DNA from: Viscum album
Taxonomy: Eukaryota > Streptophyta > Magnoliopsida > Santalales > Viscaceae
Assembly (NCBI GenBank): GCA_963277665.1
Contig: OY728121.1
Span: forward strand, 960,478,097-960,542,096
Direction of reading: 5' to 3'
Length of the DNA: 64,000 nt
The number at the start of each line of letters is the position of its first letter. Within the stretch, counting starts at the first letter, position 1. This document shows, piece after piece, positions 38,913 to 51,130 of this stretch. The position numbers and the translations under genes were made by a program. A model generated the notes under the pieces. It worked only from the letters and a program-made list of their open reading frames with translations. It did no database searches and had not been told where the DNA came from.

Positions 38913-41586
38913 AGTGAAATGACAGTAATCCAAAAAAATGTTTGTCAGCGGATAAAAAATATCAACAAATAAAGATCCTATGATGATTTATTATTTATTC
39001 AGATCTATTTAAATTAATTATAAATTTAATGTGAAAAAAATCCTCTTTGGGTTCTAGGATTTTATATGTCAATAATCGATGGAAATATTTCATTTTTCAT
39101 GACATTCACATCTTTTATAATTGGATAATGATTCATTGAATCTGATAAAAACCTTTATGGTTATCTTCCCACCAGGAACTTCCACTATGCCCGATACCTT
39201 CAAGTGGAATAATAGGGGTAACATTTTAAATTTATAATTATTTATTTGATTGTTGATCAATTATGCACAATAGTGGTTTGATATTTAATTTTCAGATTAT
39301 TTTTTATTTAATAAAATATTTAATTAACATGATTTAAAAAATTTAATTACTTCTTTCATGATCCATATTTTCTTAATGAAATTATAACATGTGAAAAAAA
39401 ATCAGAGATTCAATTAGGAAGTGCCAAGGATTCTGGATGATGAGACTGGGTTACATAACTTGTAGCTAGAGTGCACACAGTGTGCCCAAGTACACTGCAC
39501 TTGGACGTGTCACGGGATACATGACACACCGAGCAGTTATTACACACGGTGCATTTATTTCACACCATGTGTAGACCGGTCCAACTTGGCACAAAAATTT
39601 TCAGATTACATGGAATGTATCTAGAATACATGTTGTATAGTCTATATGAGTTTTTAGCGAAATCTGCACTAACCGTGTAGTTAAATACATTTTTTTTACT
39701 ATGTGAGACTGAAATCCAATATTATTAATGAAACAAATGGTGTGTATCCAATTTACATGGTGTGTAACTCATTAATTCCCATGTCTGAAATATATGCCAA
39801 GTCATTAGGCGGGTTATGAGGAAACATGGATATCAGAACACATGATGTGTAGTAGGAGTACACATCATGTGTAATTGTATATGAAGAACACACCACATCC
39901 TTTAGTGGGTTATGTGGACACACGAAAATCATGATACACAGTGTGTAACTGGTTAGTACATGCCATGTAGTTTGGATGAGGTACACATCGAAGCCCCATT
40001 CATCTATCTCAGATACATGATAATAAAGGAACACAATGTGTTTCTTGTAAGTACATTCCATGTACTTTACCAATAAAGGAAAAAATGAAATTATATTTCA
40101 ATGATTAATTAAAATATTAAAACCTAATTTCACTTTTGGAACCATATGTGTTTGACTATTGAATAATGGTTTTAAATAATTAAAGATGCTCAATTAATTT
40201 TTTGTAATTATCTATATTTATTGATCATGCTGTTTTACTTTCCATGAATGAATTAATGATGGGTATCTCCAAGAGAATTCATATGGTCATTAAGATAAAT
40301 ATAATCAATCAATCAATCAATCAATAAATTAATTAATAAAATAATTTTTATCTTAATAATAAAGAATGATTTGAAGTGAATGCTAGCCGATATACTTTTT
40401 CATATTAATTGTATATGTATGACTGATCACAATATTTTAGTAGACCTGTGTATGTGTTGGTTTTATTTAATTTAATTTTATTTCATGATTTTTCAATTAT
40501 TTATTATTAAATTAAATATGATGGTCTATGAGCCATCCCTCCTTCCTTTATTATGCAGGATCTATGTGTACAAGGCGATTTATGTAATTCATATTAACCA
40601 ATACTTTGGTTCCCCTCACCTACATGTGAATTATAAATACATATAGTAAAATAAGTATCCTAAGGATCATGAAGATGGTTCAAGATGGACATAAGACGAT
40701 GCTAACCCAGGTGATACACAGGTGGATAGGTGGAATTCTGCAACTCAGTCCAAGACCGAAACAATGAATTTTCCTATAGGTTATAGGTTGATTTGTTTTC
40801 TTCTCAATAAATAAACCATTATATAATATCATGATTAGACCATTTAATTTATTTATTAATTTATTTTTTATGAATTATTTATTTTATGGATGAAAGATCA
40901 TGATCACATAAATGAATGGATTAATATGAAAAGTTGGAATTTAAATAAATAGATTATGTGTAATTTTTTTTATCAAAACATGGTTAATCAATTAAGTAAA
41001 ATACACTTAATATTAATAAGACATGTAAATATGAATTAAGAGAAAATTTTACACATAATAAATAAAATACATCAACTTAATATTAAGATAGACTAAGACT
41101 TAATTACTTTATTATGAATGAAATATATAGAACTAAGTGTTTTACCAACCCTTATGGGGAAAATTAATTTTCTCAGGGAGTTATTATGAAAGTTTTTGGT
41201 TGAATTAACCAAATTACATCAAGATAAATATCCCTAACTAGAAATGATATATATTTGAGGCAATTTTTAAGGAAATATTAGTAAGGGTTTCTGGATTTGT
41301 GAGTCTAATCAAGGGATCAAGGAGTTTCATGCCCATAGTTTTCAAATATATTCCTACCTAAATAACTTCGAGTAATTGACCGATCCATCGCTTTGGTTAT
41401 GAGAAGGGGAATATTCATCCTTGCCTATATAATTTCTAATAAACAAGACATTCTGAGTCTAAGGATGAGGGATATTGGGACTTTATAAAATATCAGGGGA
41501 CTTCATAAAATTTTAATCATTATGTATCATATAAATTATAATCAAGAGAAGTATTAATAATATTCTATTTTATAAATGCAGAATAA
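38913..41586 (+). other. Copia-D untranslated leader
   Basis: 2.67 kb of AT-rich noncoding DNA between the LTR and gag, similar in length and place to the Copia-1 leader. It includes the palindrome cluster (39460-40075) and a short ATCA tandem tract near 40305-40325. No gene is visible; the 106-residue minus-strand frame at 39753-40073 is produced by the palindromes. Confidence 0.65.
39460..40075. repeat. Cluster of ACAC...GTGT palindromes, Copia-D leader
   Basis: More than ten imperfect palindromic words, for example ACACAGTGTGC near 39476, TACATGGTGTGTAAC near 39754, ACACATGATGTGTAG near 39838, TACACATCATGTGTAA near 39858 and TACACAGTGTGTAAC near 39934. The cluster begins about 550 bp inside the LTR, the same distance as in Copia-1. 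Confidence 0.7.
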
Positions 41587-42300
41587 ATGGAAAGTTTTTC
41601 AACCATGTTATCCTTATGATCAATTTTGGATAAAGATCATCTCCCCACTAGTAGTAACTTCCAGGAATGGTTAAAATGCGTACGGGTTGTGTTTCACCCT
41701 CAACAGAAATATTATGTGCTGGAATCTTCATTGCGTAATCTACCTTCAAAGGAGGTAAGTGATGAAGAGTTCACTATCTATGATATACACTTGAGTGATG
41801 ATGTCTATGTTAATTTTTTAATTATTTCAACCATGTCTAATTAACTCATGAAGTCACATAAAGACATGAATTCTCATAGTAAACTCCAAAATCTCCATGG
41901 CCTATATTAGGAGAGAGATAAATAAGAACGATTTTGGATATTCAAGGTGCTATTTTGGAGTAATATTTTTAGAAGGTGCACCAGATGAGCCTCATGTAGT
42001 AAAAATCATTGACTATATTTAGCATAAAAAGTTCTAGGGTTTAAATTGTTTGGAGGACTTCACAATGATCTCATTATTGTATCAATTCCTTATAAATTCT
42101 CTAGTTTTTTTGTCAATTTCAATATTAAAAATGTTGAGAAGCATCTCCCATATCTTTTTACATTACTTCTATAAGTTTAAAATTAAATTAAGAATGAAAA
42201 ACCTTCCATCATTATGTTGAATAAAATGAAATTCTATAAAAAAATCTCGAAGTACAAACTTCTTCATAAAACCCTTCCAAGATGAGAAATACCATGGGTA
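41587..42300 (+). pseudogene. Copia-D gag, degraded
   Basis: An ATG at 41587 starts a copia Gag-like frame with L-D-K-D-H-L, N-F-Q-E-W-L-K-C-V-R and L-I-I-S-T-M-S-N; the last matches the M-L-S-T-M-S-N motif in Copia-1 gag. The open piece at 41626-41844 is the longest. Later parts carry stops but still show a G-G-L-H-N-D-L like stretch near 42050. Confidence 0.78.
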
Positions 42301-43420
42301 AAGTAAAGGAACACGATGATATCTATTTCTCATGTGGAAAGAAGGGCCACTGAACGAAAAACTACAACTAGGAAAATAAACAAGGGGATAATTTAGGAGC
42401 GTTTCTTATCAAGTGTAATATATATATTTCTAAAAATTGGTTATTAGATACAACAAGTGGTGCTCACATATGTATTCAAATATAGGAACCAAGTAGATTC
42501 TGGAAGATTAACTAAGGGGAGGTGGATCTATGGGAAGAAAAAGGATCCAAACTTGCTATCATGTCTATTGGGGACTACCAAATTACATTGCTTATTGTAA
42601 TGATATTGGTTTTAAAATATTTTTATTTTGTTCCATATATTACTAAAAACATTATTTCTATATCTAGTCTTAATACAAATGGATTTATTTTCATGTTTGG
42701 GAATAAATGTTTCTTCTTTTATTAGGATAACATTTATTATGGTAAGAAACATTTAAATAATGATATTTATATATTGGATTACATGAACCACATAATGGAA
42801 ATCAATTACAAAACTACTTTACATGACTCATACCACACCCAACTATGACATCATCATATAGGTCATGTAAATAAAAAGTGTTTGACAAAATTACACCAAG
42901 ATGGATATTAATATTCCTTTGAACTAAAACCATTGGGTGTATGTCACCCATGTTTACAAGAAAAAATGACCAAATCACCATTTAGTGGAAAAGGTGAAAG
43001 GACTAAATAGATTCATTAATTAGTTCACATTGATGTGTGTAAACCATTTCTAGTTAAATAAAGGGATGGGTACTCATACTTCAAAACTTTTACTGATTAT
43101 TTTAGTAGATATGAATATGTATACTTGATGAGGTATAAGTTGTATTCCTTTTATAAATTCAAATAATAAAATAATGAAGTTGAGAACTTGATTGATAACA
43201 AGATTAAGAAACTTCCCTTAGATAGTGGTGGAGAATATCTTAATCAAGAATTTATTGATTATTTACAGGAGTTTGGGATTCTATATCAACTCACTCCTAC
43301 TTCTACACCTCAGTGTAATAGTATAATAGAAAGGAGTAACCAAACATTTTTAGACATGGTGAGATCAATGATGAGCCATGCGAGTCTTTTTTTATCCTTT
43401 TGGAGATATTAGTTATAAAA
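42301..43420 (+). pseudogene. Copia-D zinc knuckle, protease and integrase region
   Basis: Readable pieces: C-G-K-K-G-H near 42340 (knuckle), W-L-L-D-T-T-S-G-A-H-I-C near 42440 (protease), the 42522-42725 open stretch with Y-F-Y-F-V-P and T-K-N-I-I, then H-I-G-H-V-N and C-H-P-C-L-Q near 42850-42960. The integrase core follows: H-I-D-V-C near 43030, D-S-G-G-E-Y-L-N-Q-E-F near 43220 and I-I-E-R-S-N near 43325. Stops interrupt each domain. Confidence 0.82.
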
Positions 43421-45478
43421 AATAACAAAAATAAAAAACCATGTGCTGACTAAAATGGTAAAAAACATCCCATACCAATTTTGGAGTGAAAAGAAACCTT
43501 AATTTTCATACTTACATTTGTGGGGATGTGAAACATTTTTAAGGCCACTTCAAGAAAAAACTTACACCCCAAGGCACAAAGTTTACCTTTATAGGATACC
43601 CCAAGGAATCCATGGGATATTACCTACATAAACCCTCATAAAAAAGGTAATATTGGAAGGAAACAATATATTACTTGAGAGGGATCACATCTCAAAAAGA
43701 TATAATGATAGAAAGATAGAATTTGATGAAGTTCAGGCCCAAGGTACACAAGAGTTGGAACATGGACAATTTTTACAAATCTCCATGGAATAAAAAGTTC
43801 CAGAGACACAATTACTTACTAGGAGTGCAAGAGGGTTTATATAAGCTGAAATATATGGTTTTCTAGTCACTAATGACGGTGAATCATTATTAGTTGATAA
43901 TAATATCCATGTAACCTATAAGGAAGCAGTAAGTGGAACATATGCTTCTAAATGGTAAGAAGCTATGAATTTTGAAATGTATTCCGCATACCAAAACCAA
44001 GTATGGATTTTGGTAGATCCTATAATGGATATAAATAACATTGGATGTAAATGGGTATTCAAGAAGTAAATGGACATGGATGGATAGGTCAGTACTTATA
44101 AGGCTTTAAATAGTGTCAAGAAATAGACTTTGACAAAACCTCTTCACCAGTTTCTATGATGAAATACCCCAAAATTATAATTTCCATTATGAATTTCCAT
44201 GAATATGAGATTTTGAAAATGGATATCAAAATATCCTTCCTTAACAGGAACCTTTAATAAGATATCTATATGAAACAACCTTAAGGGTTTGTGACTCCAA
44301 AGGTTTCCAAAAATGCATGAAAATTTCAAAGATCCATTTATAGATTAAAGAAAGAATCCAAGTCATGAAACATTCAATTTGACAAACCCGTAATGGAATT
44401 TGGATCATAAAGAAAAAATTAAATCCTTGTGTATATAAGTGGTTTGGTAGGAGTGTAGTCATTTTCTTAATAGTTTATATCGATGACATATAACTTATTG
44501 GACAAAAGATACTAGTCTTATAGTCTATTAAAGAATAAAAAAATAAATGATTCTCTATGAAGGAATTAGGTAAAGTAACATATATTCTTGGGATTAAGAT
44601 CTATCATGATAGATAAAAGAGTCTGCATAGTCTAATTCAATATACATATATTGACAATATACTGAAGAGATACACCATAAAACAATCAATGAGGGGATTA
44701 TTGACAATATTAATTTACATTTATCTTTCTGGGAAAATATGTCCTTAGACACATGGGGAAAGAAAAAGGATGGAAAAGGATTCTCTATGCATCAGTGATT
44801 GGGTTTGTCATGTATGCTATGCTATGTACAATGATATATGTCTCCCATTCCTTAAGATCAACATGAAGATATCAAGCTGACCTAGGTGACAACCAATGTA
44901 TGGAATTCAAGACTATCCTTAAGTATGTGATACATACTAAGGATATGTTCCTAGTCTATAGAGGATATGAGTAATTAACCATTCGATAATATGCATATGT
45001 TAGTTTAAAAATGGATCAAGATGACTTGAAATCATATATAAGATACATATTCACTCTTAATGAAGGTTTTTTGAGTTGGAAGAGTGAAAACAGTCCATGG
45101 TCGCAGATTCTATAGTAGAGTCTAAGTATATTACGACTTCCGAGGTAGCTAAAGAATAATTTTTTATAGAAAAATTCATCCAAGATATTGATGTGGTGCC
45201 TAGCAGTAATGATCCTATCACAGTTTATTGTGATAATACTATAGCGATGGCTCCTACAAAGAATCCAAGGTCACATCAGTAGATGAAACACATACTTTAG
45301 AAGTATCATCTCTTGATATATTTTTATCAACGAGGTGATGTTTTAGTGAGAATAATGTCCATAGAGACAACATGGAGGTCACCTTGACTAAATACTTAAC
45401 TCAAGAGAAACATGATCATAATGTGAGGTCTAGAGGACTAAAAATCATAGGTAGGTGGCTCTAGTCCAAGTAGGAGTC
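43421..45478 (+). pseudogene. Copia-D RT and RNase H remnants
   Basis: After W-G-C-E-T-F near 43520, RT motifs N-Q-V-W-I-L-V and G-C-K-W-V-F-K-K occur near 43990-44070. The catalytic region is a faint Y-R-x-D near 44480. The RNase H end is clear near 45100-45340: V-A-D-S-T-V-E-S-K-Y, V-Y-C-D-N-T and P-R-S-H-Q. A purine tract AAGTAGGAG at about 45469-45477 precedes the 3' LTR. No frame stays open for long. Confidence 0.8.
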
Positions 45479-47105
45479 TGTTAGAGTTGGTGCTCTAGAA
45501 GTAACTATTTGTACTTTGGATTATATGTTCATTTGAATATTTTAATATTTATAAAACATATTATTATATATTGTTCATTTTTTTCAGGTCTTTAATGTAA
45601 TAATGTCCTAGAGTATCTATCACATTGAAAGGTCATAGAATTTACCATCTATAATGAGAACCTTGAAATACCATGATGATATTCTTAAATATAGTTAAAT
45701 TTTCAGATAACATTCTATGATGGGGCACATAGTATGTTGACTATCAGGTGTGATTACTCATAAGCGTATGCGACTTCTCATGAAGTTTTCACTTGGAAAT
45801 CCCTAATATGGGAGATTATGAGAATAGACCCACCAGAAGGAATTTATCATGTTAATGTGTCATAGACTATTTCTCTCTATGAGCACGTGTAATGGTCTTT
45901 AGAATTTATGATTATTATTTAATCATGTCATGACTCACACACTTAGATTTACTGACTGAAACTGTGATGCCTTTTATTCACTTACGTACATTGGGAAAGT
46001 CACGAAGGACATGTTATTAATAGATAATTCAAGGATTTTTCCCTTCTATATATATAGAATTTGACACCATGTCCCTTTGATTAAAATGGAATTGTCATAT
46101 TAAATTCCTTATCCATGGTGTAATGATCAGATTATTTTAGATAGTCAAAGAAAGATGTATCAAACACATAGGTTTATGAAAAATTTATGCGACCTAATTG
46201 ATGAGATATCATGACAAAGGGATTATATTACAAAATAAGTGCTCATATGTGGTTATTGACATTGTGACATTTAATTCTTTCTCTTGGGTACCTTGACCTA
46301 TTGCTATACAATAATCTTGGACTTTAGGAAAGACTACTTAATGACAATGAGAAAGAATCCTAGAGGGTCCCACACTAAGTGTTTCTGTTGATCTCAATTA
46401 AATTCTATTTTTAAATTAATTATTGGAATAAATATTATTGTCAGTACTGAGGAATAATTTTATTTAGGATTTATTGATAATTTTTTTAATAACTATTAAC
46501 TGGATCATGAATAGAATATTTATTTTATTTTTTGAATATTTAATAAATTTTTATTTTCTAAACTGTGAATATAATATATATTTGTGAATAAATATTTAAA
46601 TATTATTTATTCAGTTATTCAATAAATATTGAGAAGGATGAGAGGAATAAGATTGTTTCTAGTGATAACTATTAATTTATAAGCTGGTAAAATAATTTTT
46701 ATCATTGCATGAGTTAGCATACATAATAAAATAATATTAATATTTTTATTATTATATGTCATGGGGTTAGATAAGATTTACTATATTATTTAAGGTCTGT
46801 TGTTCAATTAAATTTTATTTTAACCTAAACCATGACTCTATAAATAGATTTATATGTCTATTTTGTAGAAACAATTGAGAATTGAGAATAATTACACCCA
46901 TCAAACTTCCCTCTAGATTAGTCATCCTCTCTTCCTCTTAAAAAAATAATAAGAGAGAATCCTTCATGCCCAAAGAATATTATATTGATAAATACAAAAA
47001 ACATAAGATAATTGACCTTCCATGCTAGAACCTGACATTTTATCAGTGTTGTTCGAAGATCAAAGGAGCATGTGTGGATCATCATTAGAGTGATTCTACA
47101 CTTGG
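45479..47105 (+). repeat. Copia-D 3' LTR, end displaced by Element E
   Basis: Opens TGTTAGAGTTGGTGCTCTAG like the 5' LTR and follows it throughout, with the TATA box at 46839-46846. It ends at ...CTACACTTGG (47105) where the 5' LTR continues with ATCCTACA. The TGTAACACCCC of Element E begins at the next base, so CTTGG (47101-47105) is the likely target-site copy. Confidence 0.88.
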
Positions 47106-48735
47106 TGTAACACCCCAGGTAAATAAAGAATATGAAATTTTTATATTTATCCCTATTTGTGAATAGAATGTCAATATTAATTTAAATGGAACGCTATGCT
47201 CGATGGCTTACCCAATATGCAACAACGAGTTCCTTTGAAATCTTCCGTTGCACTCTAATAATAAAATAATATTATTTTAAATGGTAGTTAACACCTATCC
47301 GTTGTATTGACAGGAATGAATAGAAATAACTAAAATATGATTATATATGTTTGTTAAATGTTTTTACTTTTATCCAATAAATTTTAGAGGCTTAAAATAC
47401 AAATGAATCCCATCTTAAGCATTGAATACACTAATATTTTTAAAAGATTGTTTTACTACCTTTTGATGGCAAACCATTTTTTTAAATAAAACTTTTGACA
47501 ATTTTATAAGCTATATTTTTTAAAATAAACATATTATTTATGATTGGGACATTGAAATTTACCTTGGGTTAATTTTTTGTATTTTTCCAAAAAAGTTCAA
47601 TTTTTAATGAATAGTGAAAAATGTTGTATTTTAATTCAAAACCTCTTTTTAATCTAATTTATTTATATGATTAGATTATCTTTTGAATTGGTTTTAAATT
47701 GAAATTAGAATATATTTTTACCATTTAATCCAATAGTGGTCGATGGAATTAATTTCACTTTGAAATCGGACTTAAACTAGTGTCAATCTTTTGATACATT
47801 TTGTTTCATAAAAACACGCTATTTGTTTTGACAGTAGGAATTAATTATTAATTAATTAATGCAACTTATATGTTTTTAATTTTTTAAAATAGACATCATT
47901 TTTGAATTTGGAATATCAAATATAGCTTAGGGTGAATTTTTTGTAATTTTCTGAAAAACTTCAATTTTTGATGAATAGTGAAACTACTAAGTGGTACTTA
48001 TAAAACCTGATTTTCAGTTTAAATGAAATTTTGCCACATTTATGTTTTGAATTTCGAAAATACGACATACATGGTTATCATTAAGAAGTAAAATGTGTTT
48101 CAATGGGATTAAAATAATTTTTTGGTGAATAGTAACTCATTAAGTTTTTAATCGCGATTAGAGGTAATTAGTGTAGTTTAAGGTAAGAATAATGTTTTAA
48201 TAAAATGAAATGACCTAGACACATGTCCTAACCTCATTGGATGTGTCATGGACGACCAAGACAATCCATGGGTCAACTTGGGGACCCCATGGAGCCACTT
48301 TGGTTGGAAAATGACATAAATACCTTTTTATTTAATGATAAAGTAAAAATGACACAAACATGAGATGTTTTACTAAAAAAATTTTTACATGGGGTTATAC
48401 AAGTCAGAGTTTTGACTATTAATAGTAATTGGAAAGATAAAAATATTTACTATATCATAGTATTTTTTTTATAATTTTTAGACATCACATAAATTAAATT
48501 ATATATGACATCATGATGATGCAGCGATGGCCTCATTATTGAACGATTTAAATAAAATGGAAAGATAATGTAATATCTAAGACCTACACATGTCCAAAAC
48601 CTATTTTATGGGTATATTTATAACCCTTATCACCTTATCCACGAATTATATCAATGTTGGACCTTTTAAATCCGAAACTCATTTTCAAATAAAGTAACAT
48701 TTGCTTACCTTCCAAGAGTGCCCCTCCTCTCCTCT

Positions 48736-48742
48736 TATAAAA
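48736..48742 (+). promoter_or_regulatory. TATA box of Element E LTR1
   Basis: TATAAAAGG followed by a C/T-rich start region, so the transcript should begin near 48765-48775. The same box occurs in LTR2 (55724-55730), LTR3 (62715-62721) and both Gypsy-B LTRs. Confidence 0.75.
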
Positions 48743-49458
48743 GGCCCCCACCTCTACCTCCTTACCCACACCTCTCAAGCCTTTGGATCGGCCAGACTCT
48801 ACCCATTTCATCTCTCCACATCCCTCTATAACTCCTTTAAGCCTCACTTTGGGCAGAATCCTTTCCAAGGAAGCCTTTGAGCTCAAATCAAAGGAAGTTA
48901 CCCAATTTTAAGGTAATGTCTTCACTTGTGTCCTTTTGTATTATTTTGATTCTCCAACCCCCTAAACTCTTTTTATTAATTTATTTTGTAACAAATCCAG
49001 TATCTTAAATATACTAGGATGTTGTTATAAGAATTATTCGAGCTACACTTACACACACCTACATCTAATGGTTAAAGAACATACTGTTTCCGTGGATGGT
49101 GAATTTCTGCCTCCTGAAATGATGATTGTTCAACATTCTTCTAACACCTTAAAAGGTGGCCATTAATATGAAACTATATTTATATATGATATCTAATATG
49201 TTTATGTTTTACTTAATCTTCTGTATTTTTCATTTATGGTGTACCTTTATGGTTTCCATTATGGGTAAACGCAATGTCTTCATTTAAGGAAGTGCGGACT
49301 ACCGCCCCCTCAAAGTGATTTGATTCGTTAATACCATATGTGGTACGTATAAAGGATATATTTAATGATATTAAATATTATACCATACTGTAATTAAAAT
49401 ACTATTATCTATCATTATGTTTTAATTCCATTAAATATGAAATAGAAATGGAAGTAGC

Positions 49459-49706
49459 GTTCATGCGTACGTACGACTTACCGTCTCCATGAACGGTACA
49501 TTTCATTTCTTATCTCAAAATGTTATGTAATATTATAAGTACATATATATAATGGATATATATGTAATATATTACATCTAAATTATGGATATTATTCTGG
49601 AATTATAACATATATATATCTCTCTCATTTTGTTTTAATTCCATTAATATGACAAAAAAATGAAAGTAGCGATCATGCGTACGTACGGCCTTCCGTCTCC
49701 ATGAAC
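49459..49706 (+). promoter_or_regulatory. Paired 22-nt-loop hairpins, LTR1
   Basis: Hairpin 1 (49459-49494): stem GTTCATG/CATGAAC around a 22-nt loop that starts CGTACGTACG. Hairpin 2 (49671-49706): GATCATG/CATGAAC with a 22-nt loop. Both lie downstream of the TATA box, so they would be in the genomic RNA. Function is unknown; see findings for the covariation with Gypsy-B. Confidence 0.65.
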
Positions 49707-50039
49707 AATGATTTTCGTTTTTTTATCTCCAAATGATATGGAATAGTATAAAATGAATATTTACTGGATATATATGATATTTTAATCATTAATACTATTC
49801 TGGAAGTTATTTACTTATAACTACATGGACAATTCTTTTTCAAACAAGTTCATTTTTGACTCATGTACCAAACATCGACAAAAACGTCTGATATGAACTA
49901 AAATTATTAAACAATTATTATAACATTATAATATGTGATATGAACTGAATAATAATCTCTAAAGGAGGTACTTAGGAAATTATTAATTGACCAAAGTTTA
50001 TTATTCAGGAATATAAAGAAACGAACAAGACAAGTTGGA

Positions 50040-51130
50040 CTTGAGGTAAGGGATCCTACTCCTCTCTTTCTTTTTAAGTACACTCTTTTATGTCATTCCT
50101 TCTAAGATCATCTTTATTGTGATTGGGTTGTTCTTTTATATTACTCTTACTGTAATTTTTATTTTCATATGATGAGAGAACCTATTCTCTCTCATCAATC
50201 CATTTTGGAAGTTTTGAGTGGCGCCGTTAGGCTGCCGAATTTTCGTAAGAGATCCAACCTCTCTCTTTCTTTTTAAGTACTCTCCTTTATGTCACTTATT
50301 TCAAGCTCCTATTTGTTATGTTGGTGGATGTTCTTTATATTCCTCTTTCTATAAACTTTATGTTAATATGATGAGATACCCTATTTGATCTCATCAATCC
50401 ATATTTGTAAGTTTTATGTGGCGCCGTTAGGCTGCCGAGTTTTCGTAAGGGATTTTTCATCTCACTTTTATTCCCATGAGATTTATGCTACATTTTCCAC
50501 AATTTCCTTTGAGTTGTGTATGTAATGCCCATTATTCTGATCTTTGTGTAATATACTTTCGTTTATGAGTATTTACATCAGTGATGTATTGTCCTTCTTT
50601 CACGAGGTGTATGTTTTGAAAGATACCCATGTCGGCAAGGGAACCTTTCACCCTCCTCTTTTTTAAAAGACTTCTTTTGTTGGGTATTTTAATTTACATA
50701 TTGTTATGTTGGGATATGTTCTAATATATCCTTATTGATGTAAATTTTATGTCCAAGTGATGAGATACCCTTTTTTTATCTCTCATCAACTCATTTTGAT
50801 GTGACACCGTTAGGCTGTCAAGGGAACTTCTTAACCCGATTTCGATTTCTTTGGGTTCAACATATAGTTATTGAATATGACATCCTTTGAATATGTGTGA
50901 ATGACCTTTGATTATTTTACACTTAATATACACTTATATTTGGTGTATTCGTTTGTCACACATAATTATGTAATTGATTTATCCTTAAACCAAGGATACC
51001 GTCTTTGTATGGGACTTCCTCTCAATCTCTTTCATTGATGCATATTTTGTTTTATACACAAACTTCTTTTATACGGTGTATAAACCCCTTTGACTTTTAC
51101 GTTTATTCAAAAGGAATATTTTTTATACGG
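50040..51130 (+). repeat. Degenerate tandem repeats of about 200 bp in Element E LTR1
   Basis: The word GCGCCGTTAGGCTGCCGA recurs at 50221 and 50421 (exactly 200 bp apart), with a diverged copy at 50804. Linked words (TAAGGGATCC with a C/T-rich run, and GATGAGATACCC) recur with similar spacing, suggesting five or six units. The same pair sits 200 bp apart in LTR2 (near 57212 and 57412). Confidence 0.7.

Larger units (their letters stand above)
37246..47105 (+). mobile_element. Copia-D: Ty1/copia element, heavily decayed
   Basis: 5' LTR 37246-38912, leader 38913-41586, gag-pol 41587-45470, 3' LTR 45479-47105. The order gag, protease, integrase, RT, RNase H is copia-type. The 3' LTR lacks its last 8 bases (ATCCTACA) because Element E starts there; they should reappear right of the window. 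The left target flank is CTCCT (37241-37245). Nearly every coding domain has stops and frameshifts, more than in Copia-1. Confidence 0.9.

Noticed and set aside
48635..48886. Minus-strand ORF repeated in LTR1, LTR2 and LTR3 (also 55659-55874, 62614-62865)
   Set aside because: It overlaps the TATA box and C/T-rich leader on the opposite strand; its conservation follows from LTR identity.
49439..49716. CRISPR-like spaced repeats at the GTACGTAC motifs
   Set aside because: Only two copies per LTR, about 212 bp apart, in a plant retroelement; not a CRISPR array.
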